From the NCBI GenBank assembly GCA_963978895.1, contig OZ022241.1:26330073-26394072 (forward strand): a stretch of 64,000 nt of DNA, written 5' to 3'. Below, piece after piece: positions 1 to 10,504 of the stretch. A program made the position numbers and the translations under genes. The first letter of the stretch is position 1. Every line of letters begins with the position of its first letter. The DNA is from Erpobdella octoculata (lineage: Eukaryota; Annelida; Clitellata; Hirudinida; Erpobdellidae). The notes beneath the pieces are model-generated. The model was not told where the DNA came from, searched no databases, and saw only the letters and a program-made list of their open reading frames with translations.

Positions 1-262
1 CTAGATGTTGAAGAGTAAATCGATAGACATAACGTTGTTGTGATGCGGCATGAGAAGCATGAAAAATTTGCAATTCCTCAACAGACATTTGTGCAGCGCG
101 TTGTTGATGAGCTTCTGCATCTGAAACTCGAGTTTTTGCTTTTGATTGTGGAGTTTGTCTTGCGCGATATCTCTGTTGCCTTTCTTTAGCTAGACGCCGT
201 TTTCTCGACACAGGATCTTCGTAAATGTATAATACCTTTCCTTGTTGTAAATTAAATCCTTT
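1..262 (-). pseudogene. Helitron-like polyprotein, N-terminal basic fragment
   Basis: Reading the minus strand from about 262 down to the window edge gives one open frame without a start codon. It contains a very basic stretch, SRKRRLAKERQQRYRARQT, followed by an Ala/Gln-rich segment. Repeated Arg-rich RLAKERQ-RYRARQTP motifs are typical of the region preceding the Rep/helicase-like domain in Helitron and PIF1-like polyproteins of invertebrates. No catalytic motif is in view because the frame leaves the window. It could also be another basic transposon protein; the family assignment rests on motif resemblance only. Confidence 0.4.
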
Positions 263-378
263 ATATTATAATCTTGAGTTTAAACAAAAATGATTTATTA
301 TATCTGAGCTTTCGAACTAACTTGCGTTCTTTTTCAAAGATTGTAAAATCGGAACTTAATTAATCGGAAAAACAAAAC

Positions 379-741
<363 letters not shown>

Positions 742-789
742 AGCGTTACAGAATCAGTTAGTGACGTGGTCTACTATTATATTAATAGT

Positions 790-919
790 TATAAGTTTTA
801 AAATACTTTTTTTGACAGCTTAGATGACACTATTTTTCACAAATATCGCAAGCAACTGCATATTGTCTCTTCGTGATCTTTTTTGCACAAACAACGCAAT
901 CATAAACAGCTGACATCAT
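790..919 (-). pseudogene. Transposase zinc-finger first exon, copy 1 (stop-broken)
   Basis: From an ATG at 919 the minus strand reads a Cys/His finger of the form C-x2-C...C-x2-C...CH-x2-C (CVVC, ACDIC, then CHLSC). Immediately before the final CH a TAG replaces what in this finger type is normally Trp. Such PHD-like fingers are common in MULE-type transposases of animals. A second copy of the same exon lies at 4935-5015 within the same dispersed repeat. Family is an inference from finger spacing only. Confidence 0.4.
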
Positions 920-1093
920 AATACAAGTAAAAATTGCTTTTAAAGTAAAAGCAAAGTAGACTTGTATATGGCAAACTCAAATATAGCATGCCGAAAGATT
1001 GACTTATATATATACCCTGGTTGTTGAATAAAAAAAAATTGAAAATTTTCATAAGCAATAAATCCAAAAAGTGGCGGTTACGTGAACAAAAGG
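843..1093. repeat. Dispersed repeat R1, copy 1
   Basis: About 250 bp that recurs in the same orientation at 4940-5189 with few differences; both start atatcgcaagcaactgcata and end ggttacgtgaacaaaag. It carries the zinc-finger exon described separately. A hydrophobic minus-strand frame across it is open in both copies but resembles nothing known and looks fortuitous. The two copies are followed by different sequence: a C-rich minisatellite here, the MADF-like block at the other. Confidence 0.85.
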
Positions 1094-1107
1094 GTTTCCA
1101 GACGATT

Positions 1108-1335
1108 CGCCCCCTGTACGGTTCGCCCCCTGGACGTTTCGCCCCCTCCCTAGACGTTTCGCCCCCTGGTCGATTCGCACTCTGGACGGTTCGCCCCCTG
1201 GTCGATTCGCACCCTGGACGGTTCACCCCCTGGTCGATTCGCACTCTGGACGGTTCGCCCCCTGGTCGATTCGCACTCTGGACGGTTCGCCCCTTGGTCG
1301 ATTCGCATTCTGGACAATTCGCTCCCTGCGTGGTT
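1108..1335. repeat. GC-rich minisatellite, outer left arm
   Basis: Tandem units of about 16 and 32 bp such as ttcgccccctggtcgattcg. The C-rich strand is +. The array is the inverted counterpart of 5795-6012, and the sequence just inside each array also matches in inverted orientation (1336-1415 against 5716-5794). In an AT-rich neighbourhood its composition is strikingly different. Confidence 0.92.
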
Positions 1336-1748
1336 GACGGCTTATTAGAGTTAAATATAATTTTTTATTATTTTCACCACGTTTTCTTAACTTGCTTAAA
1401 TACTATTTTTTTTTTACTATGGAGGTAGTTCTCATACAGGGAACGAAAGTTAAGAAGGTACTTCTTCAAAAGTGCTATTAATGTTCTTTTTCAAAATTTT
1501 AATTTCAACTTCTTTTGCGATTTCTTGATGACCTCTTCCCGAACTCTACGCCTATGGTTTAAATGTTTTTTTTTAATTTACAAATCTTTTAAGTGGAACT
1601 CAATTCTAAGAGGTTTGACATTGTTTAACGTAGGGTTAGTAATGACTAAGCCACGAATCGTTATCTCACTTTATAATAAGTATATATTGATGTTTGAAAA
1701 CAGATTAACAAATGATAGACACTGCATTTTTGTTGCAAATTTTATTGA

Positions 1749-2054
1749 TCATTCTCCGCCTGGCCCATATATGTGCGCACAGGCACGCAGAAGTTTAGAA
1801 GTGGTTATTTCATGTTCCGCATACTTCTCCCACACGTCGGATAATTTTTCCTGCAGTCTGGCATCGGTCGTCCTTTGGTACCTGCGAAGTCTTTTCTCGG
1901 ATATCAAGTTAACTTGCAGGGTAACATATTCCGCTTCGTTGAAGAGTAGCGGCGCCAGTTGGTACAAATCCATAAGCGTCAATGAGCTTTGGCTTATCGA
2001 ACTTAGTAACACCTTGTATAACCTGAAAGTTTGTCTTTTTAGATTGGTCGTCAT
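1749..2054 (-). pseudogene. Unrecognised coding-like fragment
   Basis: A 101-codon minus-strand frame with normal amino-acid composition (for example DVWEKYAEHEITTSKLL, ending in IYGPGGE before a stop). The overlapping frame from 1909 upwards also reads plausible protein, suggesting a frameshift near 2000. I do not recognise the family. It sits next to the C-rich minisatellite, so a transposon gag-like or accessory protein is possible, but that is only a guess. The overlapping plus-strand frame at 1525-2061 looks like its shadow. Confidence 0.3.
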
Positions 2055-2086
2055 CCGGTAGAGTTTGGTTCAGCCTATCGTCCAGA

Positions 2087-2245
2087 CGAGGATCGGACAT
2101 TTCCCCCCCCCCGGACATTTCCCCCCCCCGGACATTTCCCCCCCCCCCGGACATTTCCCCCCCCCCCCCCCCCGGACATTCCCCCCCCCCGGACGTTCCC
2201 CCCCCCGGGGTAAGACAATTCCCCCCCCCCCGGGTAGGACATTTC
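2087..2245. repeat. C-rich minisatellite, inner left arm
   Basis: Repeats of ggacatttcccccccc with unit length near 17 bp and variable C-runs. It faces the G-rich array at 2826-2948, with the telomere-like block and a small ORF between. The G-rich strand is a candidate for G-quadruplex formation. Confidence 0.93.
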
Positions 2246-2338
2246 ATATGAGTAATTGTATGTAATCAATTGTATTAAGCCGAATCATTCGATTAAGTCC
2301 CCCTTTCTAAGACATTTCAAAGACATTTGATATTTTCA

Positions 2339-2580
2339 GCCGTTCTTTGCATAGAAATGTAGGGTTAGGGTTAGGGTTAGGGTTAGAGTTAGGGTTAGGG
2401 TTAGGACGAAGCAATGGCGTCAACCTCAGCCGTTCTTTGCATAGAAATGTAGGGTTAGGGTTAGGGTTAGGGTTAGGGTTAGGACGAAGCAATGGCGTCA
2501 ACCTCAGCCGTTCTTTGCATAGAAATATAGGGTTTGGGTTAGGGTTAGGGTTAGGACGAAGCAATGGCGTCAACCTCAAT
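2339..2580 (+). repeat. Interstitial TTAGGG array in three larger repeats
   Basis: Three tandem units of roughly 60-90 bp, each holding ccgttctttgcatagaaat, then 4-8 TTAGGG repeats, then gacgaagcaatggcgtcaac. The hexamer is the animal telomere repeat. Sequence continues on both sides, so this is interstitial and not a chromosome end. Each unit repeats the ATG that begins the small ORF at 2564. Confidence 0.95.
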
Positions 2581-2746
2581 CCTAAGGGAGGCTGGAGGAG
2601 AACCACCAGCCAAGAGAGTGAAGCGATCGACGAAGGCGCTTCAATCGGCTCTTTTTTCGCTAACGGATGCACGCCGAAAAAACATAAAAACATTGGAAGA
2701 TGTCCTAGAGGGTCTAGGACACATTATTCGTTTTAACAATATTTAA
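2564..2746 (+). CDS. Small basic hypothetical ORF (60 aa)
   Basis: A 60-codon frame, MASTSILREAGG..., with a nuclear-localisation-like stretch AKRVKRSTK and normal composition, closed by TAA. Its first five codons are part of the preceding tandem unit, so three copies of the start exist and only the last leads into this ORF. It lies between inverted GC-rich minisatellites and may be an exon of the element they bound. No family recognised; it may equally be non-coding. Confidence 0.3.
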   Translation: MASTSILREAGGEPPAKRVKRSTKALQSALFSLTDARRKNIKTLEDVLEGLGHIIRFNNI

Positions 2747-2825
2747 CTCTGGCAAACCAATAACCAAGAAATGTTTAATAATTTAAAAAGGTGTTTGTGT
2801 TTCTTTGAAAAACTACTACATAACC

Positions 2826-2948
2826 ACAGGGGGAGAAATGTCCTACCTTGGGGGGGGAGAAATGTCCGGGGGGAAATGTCCTAGGGTCTGTCGGGGGGAG
2901 GAAATGTCCGGGGGGGAAACGTCCGGGGGGGGGGGAATGTCCTACATT
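2826..2948. repeat. G-rich minisatellite, inner right arm
   Basis: Units of gggggggagaaatgtccgg type, the inverted counterpart of 2087-2245. The outer flanks, gacgaggatcggacattt on the left and the complement of ggaatgtcctacattcgtcc on the right, are also similar, which suggests a bounded inverted-repeat element at about 2075-2960. Confidence 0.9.
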
Positions 2949-3069
2949 CGTCCAGACTAAGTATGATGTCCAGTTCTTTAATAGCAGCAGCACTCTGATT
3001 ATTAGTTAAACTAGCTTCTATAGTAAATGATCTATTATTTGACTGTAGATTACCAGATTCCTTATCTAT

Positions 3070-3340
3070 TGTAAGCAGTGATATTTTTGTTAACGAAAAC
3101 TGAATAAAAACGAAATTTTTTATTGTATTCGTTAATAAGAACGAAAAAAAACTATAATTATTTAAAGAACGTAAATAGAATAAAAACTATATTTAAATAG
3201 TACAAACTGAATAATAATAATAACGAAAATTATTTTCTGAACGATAATAAAATAAAAATAAAATTTAAATCATGCAAACTGAATAAAAATTAAAATTAAA
3301 ATTAATTTTCGAACGAAAATTATTGAAAGTTGTGTACATA
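3070..3340. repeat. Degenerate A-rich tandem repeat, left of hAT
   Basis: Imperfect repeats of about 40-60 bp built on gaacgaaaatnaaataaaaa. A similar array in the same orientation occurs at 4600-4865. The two bracket the BED-hAT transposase remnant and were probably subterminal repeats of that element. Confidence 0.7.
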
Positions 3341-3482
3341 GATATTCGCTAAGATAACCAATATCTGTGGATATATAATATCTATGATATAGATTTCTAT
3401 GGTTGTGCAACTGTTGAAATACACAACCATTTCTTTCTTAACTTTCGTGTTATCATAAACGTTGTAATCATTGAAAATAATT

Positions 3483-4526
3483 ATGAGTTCTCTTGCGAAA
3501 ATGCTTGCTGGGCGAAAAAAAGATAGTTCCGTGTGAGAATTTTTTGTTTACGATTCCAGCACCAACAAATCTAAATGTAAGGCAATGGATTCTCAAAATA
3601 AAGAATGCGGAATCCAACTTAGCGTGAAAAATCCCACAAATTTGAATTCGCATCTAAAGAGATTTCATAAATCTGAATTTGTTGAGCTCGAGATTATGGA
3701 GAAAGAAAGAAATGTAAAATCAAGCCTCAAACGTAAAGCCGAGGCTGAATTAGAAGTAGACCAGCAAACAATCAAGCGGTGTTTCCAACGGAATTCAGTT
3801 GATTGGCATTGGCATGTTGATTCAATAGAACACAAAGATCGAGTGAACAGCATCGTCGACATGTTAATCGAAACTTGTAATCCGGTGACGCATGTCGATA
3901 AACCCTCCTTTCGGTACATGTGGAAAGTTGGGGATTCAAAATTCAATCTGCCAGGTAGTCAGGTTTTAGAATTATTCTTTAAACAATAAAGTTACACTAA
4001 ATATTTAATTCATATTATGTTTTTATGATTTCTGAATCATTTTCAATTTTAAACATTTTACTTTGCTTTAGGATCTGCTTCATTTTCAAAACACATAAAT
4101 GATCTCTTTGAATTAAAATCAGAGCAATTGAGGAACCTCCTTGCAGTTACAAGACATGTCACAATATGTCTTGATAGCTGGACAAAGAGAGGTCTCACAA
4201 CCTCTTTTTTAGAGATATCAGCATGTTTTTTTGATAAGTTGTCAGAAAAGCCAGTCCATGCATTCCTTAGTTTGATGGAAATCAAGCACCCACACACTGG
4301 TGAAAAACTGGCTGGCTGCCTGGATGAGTGTTTAAGAAAATGGGGCATCTCTTCTGAGAAGGTCTTGTTGGTTGTGACAGACAATGGAACCAACATGATC
4401 AAAGCTGTCAAATTGCTACAGTCACAGTATTCACAGCCTTCCGGTGAGATTTCTGATGAAGAGGAAGAAAGTGATTATTTAAATAAAATAAAAATTGTTG
4501 ACTCTATATGTATATTTTTGGTTTGA
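3483..4526 (+). pseudogene. BED-type hAT transposase, truncated and stop-broken
   Basis: From the ATG at 3483 the frame reads a BED zinc finger: an in-frame TGA at 3534-3536 sits where BED domains have Trp, followed by EFFVYD, two Cys (KSKCK, KECGI), KNPTNLNSHL and the HLKRFH histidines. A gap at about 3990-4075 behaves like an intron. The second block has hAT RNase-H-like pieces: LDSWTKRGLTTSFLEISACF and VVTDNGTNMIKAVKLL with candidate catalytic Asp residues. The C-terminal half including the hATC dimerisation region is absent. The acidic end (SDEEEESDY) resembles the start of the separate hAT fragment at 51915, which may be the other half of the same family. Nonfunctional. Confidence 0.8.
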
Positions 4527-4599
4527 AATTTTGATCATACCCTCTTCCTGTGTTACAAAATTATTATTTTTCCGTACTGCATGAAATTGGCTAAAGTAA

Positions 4600-4865
4600 G
4601 AAAAATAATTAGAGCATGAACTAAAATTGAACTAAAATCAAATAAAAACGAAATTTTTTTTATCTGAATAAAATAAGAATAAAAACGAAAATTATTTCAA
4701 GAACTGTAATAAAATAAAAACTAAATTTAATTTTGAAGAGCTAAATAATAATAAGAACTAAAATTATTTGATGAACTAAAATAAAATAATAATAATAAAT
4801 AAAATTTAAGAATAGAATAAAAATAAGAACTAAAATTATTTACTGAACTAAAATAACACTGATTG
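4600..4865. repeat. Degenerate A-rich tandem repeat, right of hAT
   Basis: Partner of 3070-3340, same strand bias, repeating units such as gaactaaaattatttactga. It ends at the sequence aacactgattgtaagt. Confidence 0.7.
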
Positions 4866-4934
4866 TAAGTGGCAAGTCCACATTAACAAGACTAGCGTGA
4901 CCACTTGGGCTAGTTGATGTCGTCGACGATGCAC

Positions 4935-5189
4935 TTACATATCGCAAGCAACTGCATATTGTCTCTTCGTGACCTTTTTTGCACAAACAACGCAATCATA
5001 AACATCTGACATCATAATACAAGTTAAAATTGCTTTTAAAGTAAAAGCAGAGTAGACTTGAATAAAGCAAACTCAAATATAGCATGCCGAAAGATTGACT
5101 TATATATATACCCTGGTTGTTGAATAAAAAAAAATAGAAAATTTTCATAAGCAATATATCCAGAAAGTGGCGGTTACGTGAACAAAAGT
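4935..5189 (-). repeat. Dispersed repeat R1, copy 2 with zinc-finger exon
   Basis: Second copy of R1. On the minus strand the ATG at 5015 starts the same CVVC...ACD finger exon as at 919, ending here at a stop after CDM, where the first copy continues as CDIC. It is followed directly by the MADF-like block (5199 on). Confidence 0.75.
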
Positions 5190-5198
5190 CCAAAACTT

Positions 5199-5715
5199 CA
5201 AACGTATTATAATGAAACAAAACAGCGGCAGGTAGTCTAATTTACCATTTATAATTAGCATAAAATACTTCGTAGCACACTAGCAGCACTTCCGAGGCTT
5301 TATGCAATTGTTTAAACTGCAAGCCGCTTTTTAATGGCTTACAATATAATGAACTTTTTATTACGTCATAAGGATTCGGATTTTCTTTGAAAAGACTGAT
5401 CAATTTAAGCACTTCCTCATCAGTCCACTTTATCGTAATTTCTATAGTTTAAAATAATTAATCATTCCAACAAAATACACAAAAAAAATTTAATGCAAAT
5501 ATGTTCCATAATTTATTTTTGAAACTTTAAAATAACGTATATACAATTATAAATAAACAAAACTCTTTAAAATAACACATTTTTGTTAACCAAAAGAAGA
5601 AAATAATTTTTCTCTGGGCTATGTGAAAAATCTCTTGATGGAGTCATGCATTAATTATGGACATTCGTATAACAAACAAGCCATAATTTGTTAAAACTTA
5701 AATCGTGAGGAACCG
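5199..5715. repeat. Direct duplication D, copy 1, with MADF-like exon
   Basis: A block of about 520 bp beginning aaaagtccaaaacttcaaac that recurs at 6024-6560 in the same orientation, flanking the G-rich outer minisatellite. On the minus strand, 5441-5242, after a plausible acceptor (ctatag), the frame reads KWTDEEVLKLISLFKENPNP and continues to a TAA at 5242. The W-x-DE-x-VL-x-LI...ENP pattern is that of the first helix of MADF/Myb-like DNA-binding domains used by Harbinger-type elements. Only the first half looks like MADF, so this is a fragment. Confidence 0.55.
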
Positions 5716-5794
5716 TTTACTCAAACTAAGAAAGCAAGTCAAGAAAAACGTGGTAGAAATAATAAAAAAACTATTTAAATCTAATAGACAGTCA

Positions 5795-6012
5795 ACCAGG
5801 GGGCGAATGGTCCAGGGGGCGAATCGTCCAGAGTGCGAATCGACCAGGGGGAAAAACATCCAGAGTGCGTATCGACCAGGGGGCGAATCGTCCAGGGTGC
5901 GAATCGACCAGAGGGCGAACCGTCCAGAGTGCGAATCGACCAGGGGGCGAATCGTCTAGGAAGGGGGCGAACCGTCCAGGGTGCGAATCGTCCAGGGGGC
6001 GAAACATCCTGT
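5795..6012. repeat. GC-rich minisatellite, outer right arm
   Basis: Units such as gggggcgaatcgtccagagt; G-rich strand is +, inverse of 1108-1335. Together with the inner pair it forms nested inverted arrays. Confidence 0.92.
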
Positions 6013-6023
6013 TACCAACAAAA

Positions 6024-6560
6024 GTCCAAAACTTCAAACGTATTATAATCGTCACAACAATATTGAAACAAAACAGCGGCAGGTAGTCTAATTTACCATT
6101 TATAATTAGCATAAAATACTTCGTAGCACACTAGCAGCACTTTATGCAATTTATTTAACTGCAAGCCGCTTTTTTACTGGCTTAAAATATAATGAACTTT
6201 TTATTATGTCATAAGGATTCGGATTTTCTTTAAACAGACTGATCAATTTAAGCACTTTCTCATCAGTCCACTTCATCGTAATTTCTATAGTTTAAAATAA
6301 TTAATCATTCAAACAAAATACACAGAAAAAAATTAATGCAAATATGTTCCACAATTAATTTTTGAAACTTTAAAATAACGTATATACAAATATAAATAAA
6401 CAAAACTCTTTAAAATAGCACATTTTTGTAAACCAAAAGAAGAAAATAATTTTTCTCTTTGCTATGTGAGAAAAGTCTTGATGGAGTCATGCATTAATTA
6501 TGGACATTTGTATAACAAACAAGCCATGATTTGTTAAAACATAAAACGTGAGGAACCGTT
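6024..6560. repeat. Direct duplication D, copy 2, with MADF-like exon
   Basis: Second copy of the 520-bp block. On the minus strand from an ATG at 6276 the frame MKWTDEKVLKLISLFKENPN runs to a TAA at 6151; an indel relative to copy 1 changes the frame before the end. Copies differ by scattered substitutions and small indels, so the duplication is not recent. Confidence 0.55.
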
Positions 6561-6607
6561 CACTCAAACTAACCATCTGCCATTTTTAAATAGGATAGAA
6601 CGCTTTT

Positions 6608-6611
<4 letters not shown>

Positions 6612-6674
<63 letters not shown>
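6612..6674. repeat. (TA)n(GA)n compound microsatellite
   Basis: About 30 bases of TA followed by about 33 bases of GA with one interruption. Confidence 0.95.
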
Positions 6675-6827
6675 TAAACGGTTTTACTCGAAGATATTTC
6701 TATTAGTGTCTTTCGTGAACGGCTCAAGACATATTTGTTCTCTTTCATTTAATTGTGCAGTGCGCTTTTGCGACTTTTATTTTGTAAAAATGCGCTATAT
6801 AAAAAACGTGTATAATAATACTCGCGC

Positions 6828-7114
6828 AGTTTCTAGTTAACGCTAAATTAATTAATTTTCATAAAATACATTTGTCTAATTATTTATTTTTTAGGATTTC
6901 AATTAAAGTTGTTCGACTAAATGATTTTTATTTAAACCGCCATCACTAGAGAGGAGTAGTTGAACGCAGCAACAGATAGCGGTTTTACTCGCTAAGTTTT
7001 TAGTTAAAAACGAGCTAATTAATTTTTATCAAAAACATTTGTTTAATTATATCTTTTTTAAATTTTTATTAAAGTTGTCCGACAAAATATTTTTATTTAA
7101 ACCGGCCATCACTC
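6828..7114. repeat. Pair of direct repeats (~120 bp)
   Basis: 6828-6951 and 6990-7114 are similar to one another: both run from a tagttaa...gctaa start through attaaagttgt-cgac-aa to tttatttaaaccg-ccatcact. A shorter pair follows at 7157-7240 (caagctatctctgt--aataaattgcc twice). No coding seen in 6680-7390. Confidence 0.75.
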
Positions 7115-7391
7115 AGGGAGCCGAGTGGTAACGGTGAACGGCGAAGTGCCTGTCAAGCTATCTCTGTGTAATAAATTGCCCACGTAACAAGTTTTGAATC
7201 ACGCAAGCTATCTCTGTCCAATAAATTGCCCATGTAACAAAATAGACAGTTCAAAGTAGGTTTAGAAGAAAATGCTTCGACGAGATAAAAATTGTCATTT
7301 TTGTAAATTTTATCTATAATATAGTAGCCCCCGTCACTTACTCACTCACTTACTGATTCTGTCACGCTTACGTAATTAGTCGTATAGCTAG

Positions 7392-8109
7392 TAGAGAGTG
7401 ACACGGTAATACCGACCGCGGTAACGGGAACAAATTTCAATAATTTCACCATTACCGCGCGGTAACGGGGAAAAAACGGGGGAAAAATTTGCGGTAATGG
7501 GGAAAATTTTGACGGTAATTCCACGGGAACGGTAATGAAGTTTTAAACTAATTTTTAAAAATTCAAAAAATATTTTTAATTTTTTTTGTACTTTGTTTTA
7601 TCGTCTTTGTATTGTACTTTGTTTTATCGTTTTTGTACTTGGTTTAGCTAATTCTACCGGAGTATCTTTCTTTTTGTATTTCATTTCACTTGGTTTTGAA
7701 TCGGTTTAATTTCAATAGTACATTTTCGCTTGTAGTTTTAAATAACATTGAAATGGGAAAATGCGACATCGAAAAATTAATTTCAATTAAAAGTGAACGC
7801 TTGCGATTCGACAAATGTCAAGGCACTCATGGATTGAAGAACTAATATTTTTTACTTTCTTATTTCATTTAAAACATAACTATCTTTTTGCAATTTTTTT
7901 CAATAATTACCTTCAAATAAACTTGCATAAAAATTTAAAATGCGGGGACAATGAGGGTTTGGGAATGATAGCTGCGGGGATGGGGACAGATACTGAGAGG
8001 ATGGCGTGGGGATGGGGACATGGGGCGAGGGGACAGTGAGGGGACGGGAAGAGAGTTTTCTTTGCGGGGTGGGGATGGGGAAGAAATGTTGTCCCCGTGT
8101 CACTCTCTA
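7392..8109. mobile_element. MITE with 15-bp inverted ends and GC-rich subtermini
   Basis: The ends are exact complements: tagagagtgacacgg at the left and ccgtgtcactctcta at the right. Inside each end is a GC-rich repeat zone: ccgcggtaacggggaa units at 7415-7540 and gggatggggacagtgagg units at 7945-8090. The centre is AT-rich without an ORF. If the ends are read as GAGAGTGACACGG the flanks are TA on both sides, which would fit a Tc1/mariner-type TA target, but this is not certain. Confidence 0.7.
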
Positions 8110-8171
8110 ATATTATCGAAGGTATTTCTATTAGTATTCAGTAGTTATTAAATACAATTTTTGTATCATTG

Positions 8172-8203
<32 letters not shown>

Positions 8204-8239
8204 TTTTGAACGTATTTTGGCATAATGTTTTCTTTTAGG

Positions 8240-8514
8240 CATGCTCTGTTAAAAATGATAGACCACTTTGCATTGATACGTTTTTTCACCAAGCTTTCAA
8301 AATCTCTTGAATTCTATTTTCGCATTATAGTAAATACATTTAAACTTCTTAATTTAAAGGGCTCCGAAGATGCTTTTCTGCGAAACCGATCGGTCAGCCC
8401 TCGTTTTTAATAAATCTATTTAAAAAGCGGAGTTATCATGAATTCAAGAGATTTTGAAAGCTTGGTGAAAAAACGTATCAATGCAAAGTGGTCTATCATT
8501 TTTAACAGAGCATG
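8240..8514. mobile_element. Perfect 75-bp foldback hairpin
   Basis: 8240-8314 and 8440-8514 are exact inverse complements over 75 bases (left starts catgctctgttaaaaatgat), separated by a 125-bp spacer. No protein is encoded. A transcript would form a long perfect stem. Identity of the arms implies recent formation or gene conversion. It may be a very short foldback MITE. Confidence 0.9.
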
Positions 8515-8810
8515 TTATATAATATATATATATTAGTTTTGTTTTTTCTATGAATTAAGTTCAGATGTCGTGTATACTGAAATTCTTCAATAACTAATTA
8601 TTGCACTCTTTAATTTTCACATCATTTGTATTTATATGAAATATGTTAGTTAATTGAAAATTTAAACACAATAAAACATTTCATTAGATTTGCTTATATA
8701 TAAAATTTTTCTTTATGGTTATCAAATGTCATTTTGTTTTTGTTGACTATTTTTATAATATCGGGCACCGTATTTTAAAACTTCCGTCATTTTTGACGGG
8801 CTATCTCTAG

Positions 8811-8813
<3 letters not shown>

Positions 8814-8894
<81 letters not shown>
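8814..8894. repeat. (TA)n microsatellite
   Basis: About 80 bases of pure TA directly abutting the left end of the Helitron-like element. Confidence 0.97.
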
Positions 8895-8900
<6 letters not shown>

Positions 8901-10485
8901 ACATGTCCTGACTGACTGACTGACAGATGACTGACTGATAATCAACGCCGAGCTCAAACGCCTCATCCTAGGAACGTGAAATTTGGAACTTATATTACTT
9001 TTATAGCGTAAACATCCGCAAAGAAAGGATTTTTGAAAATTTTGCTCCTGAGGGGAAAAAAACTGGAAAACAAACTTTTTTCTAAAACATTGTATATCTC
9101 GAAAACCAAAAATGAGGAGATTTTGAAATTTGGTGTATAGATTCTTTTTGAAAAATAAAAAGATACGTGTTTCACCATTTTTTGAAAATTCGGTTTCCCG
9201 GACCTCAAATGTGGGTTGGAAAATTGGGTTATTTGGTTTTTAAAGTAGCTTATACTCAAAAACTGTTAATGCTACAGGAGTAAAAATTAGTATTTAGTTT
9301 CTACTCCAAAAATAATGAAATATGTGTTTTAGCATTTTTTGAAAACTTGATTTCCAGGACTTCAAATGTGGGGTGGAAAATTGGGTTATTTGTTTTTTAA
9401 AGTAACTGCTACTCAAAAACTGTAAATACCACAGATTTAAAAATTAGTATTTAGTTTCTATTCTAAAAATAAAGATATACGTGTTTCACCATTTTTTTAT
9501 AAATTTGGTTTCCAGGACCTTAAATTTGGGCTGGACAATAGGATTACTTGGTTTTTAAAGTAACTGATACTCAAAAACTGTAAATGCTACAAAAGTAAAA
9601 ATTAGTATTTAGTTTCTACTCTAAAAATAATGATATACGTGTTTCACTATTTTTTGAAAATTTGGTTTTCAGGACCTCAAATGTGGGGTGGAAAATTGGG
9701 TTACTTGGTGTTTAAAGTAACTGCTACTCAAAAACTGTAAATGCTACAAAAGTAAAAATTAGTATTTAGTTTCTACTCTAAAAATAAGGATATATGAAAT
9801 TTTGGTTTTCATGATCTCAAATGTGAGGTGGAAAAAGGTTTCTTTGGTTTTTAAAGTAACTGCTACTCAAAAACTGTGAATGCTACAGATGTCAAAATTA
9901 GTATTTAGTATTTACTCAAAAAATAATGATATAAGTGTTTCAACATTTTTAAAAAATTTGGTTTCCAGGACCTCAAATGTGGGGTGGAAATAAGGGTTAT
10001 TTGATTTCAAAATAACTGCTACTCAAAAACTGTAAGTGCTACAAATGTAAAAATTAGTATTTTGAAGTTTTGTGCCGGTTAAAAGTAGCTAAGTCCAGTT
10101 TATCACCGACCGGGCCAAGCCGTTATTTTAGAGTCTTCACACGGGCCAGGCCAAACCTTAAATCAAAGTGGGAAGGGCCGAGGTTTTTCACCAAGTATAT
10201 AGATATTTTAGTGATTTTAGGGTCTTCAGTTGGGCCGGGCCAAACCTGAAGTCAAGGTGGGACGGGCCGAAGTTTTTCATCAAGTATATAGAACTTCTAG
10301 GCCTGTAAGAATGGGCCGGGCCTAATTCAAATGGGCTGTTCCGGGCCAGGAGTTTAGGTTTTTAAAACGGGCTGGGCTAAGTTGTCGACGGGCCGAGCCG
10401 AGACCTAAAAAATTGATCTCTACTATGGATGCACGGTTCAAACTCTCTAATTTCATGCGAGCGAAGCCGCTACGGGCACTGCTAC
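8895..10485 (+). mobile_element. Non-autonomous Helitron-like element with tandem array, copy 1
   Basis: The element begins aaagaacatgtcctgactga and ends gaagccgctacgggcactgc followed by tact. An inverted copy at 49448-50874 ends in a clean CTAGT. Helitrons end in CTRR preceded by a small hairpin, here gcgaagccgc...gcg-type. The interior is tandem units of about 160-185 bp (8990-10075) repeating tactcaaaaactgtaaatgc and ttagtatttagtttctactc, followed by GGGCCGGGCC-rich repeats of about 120 bp (10090-10400). No coding. Helitron assignment is inferred from the terminus; an unrelated repeat-cored element is the alternative. Confidence 0.6.
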
Positions 10486-10504
10486 TATATATATATATAT
10501 ATAC

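Noticed and set aside
900..1244. Hydrophobic ORF shared by the two R1 repeat copies
   Set aside because: Conserved only because the repeat is duplicated; it covers A/T-rich codons and no recognisable domain, while the finger exon on the same strand is in another frame.
1525..2061. 178-codon plus-strand ORF
   Set aside because: Low-complexity start and hydrophobic/Ser-rich composition; the minus-strand frame over the same bases looks more protein-like.
2339..2580. Chromosome end
   Set aside because: TTAGGG array is short, broken into larger units and flanked by ordinary sequence on both sides, so it is interstitial.
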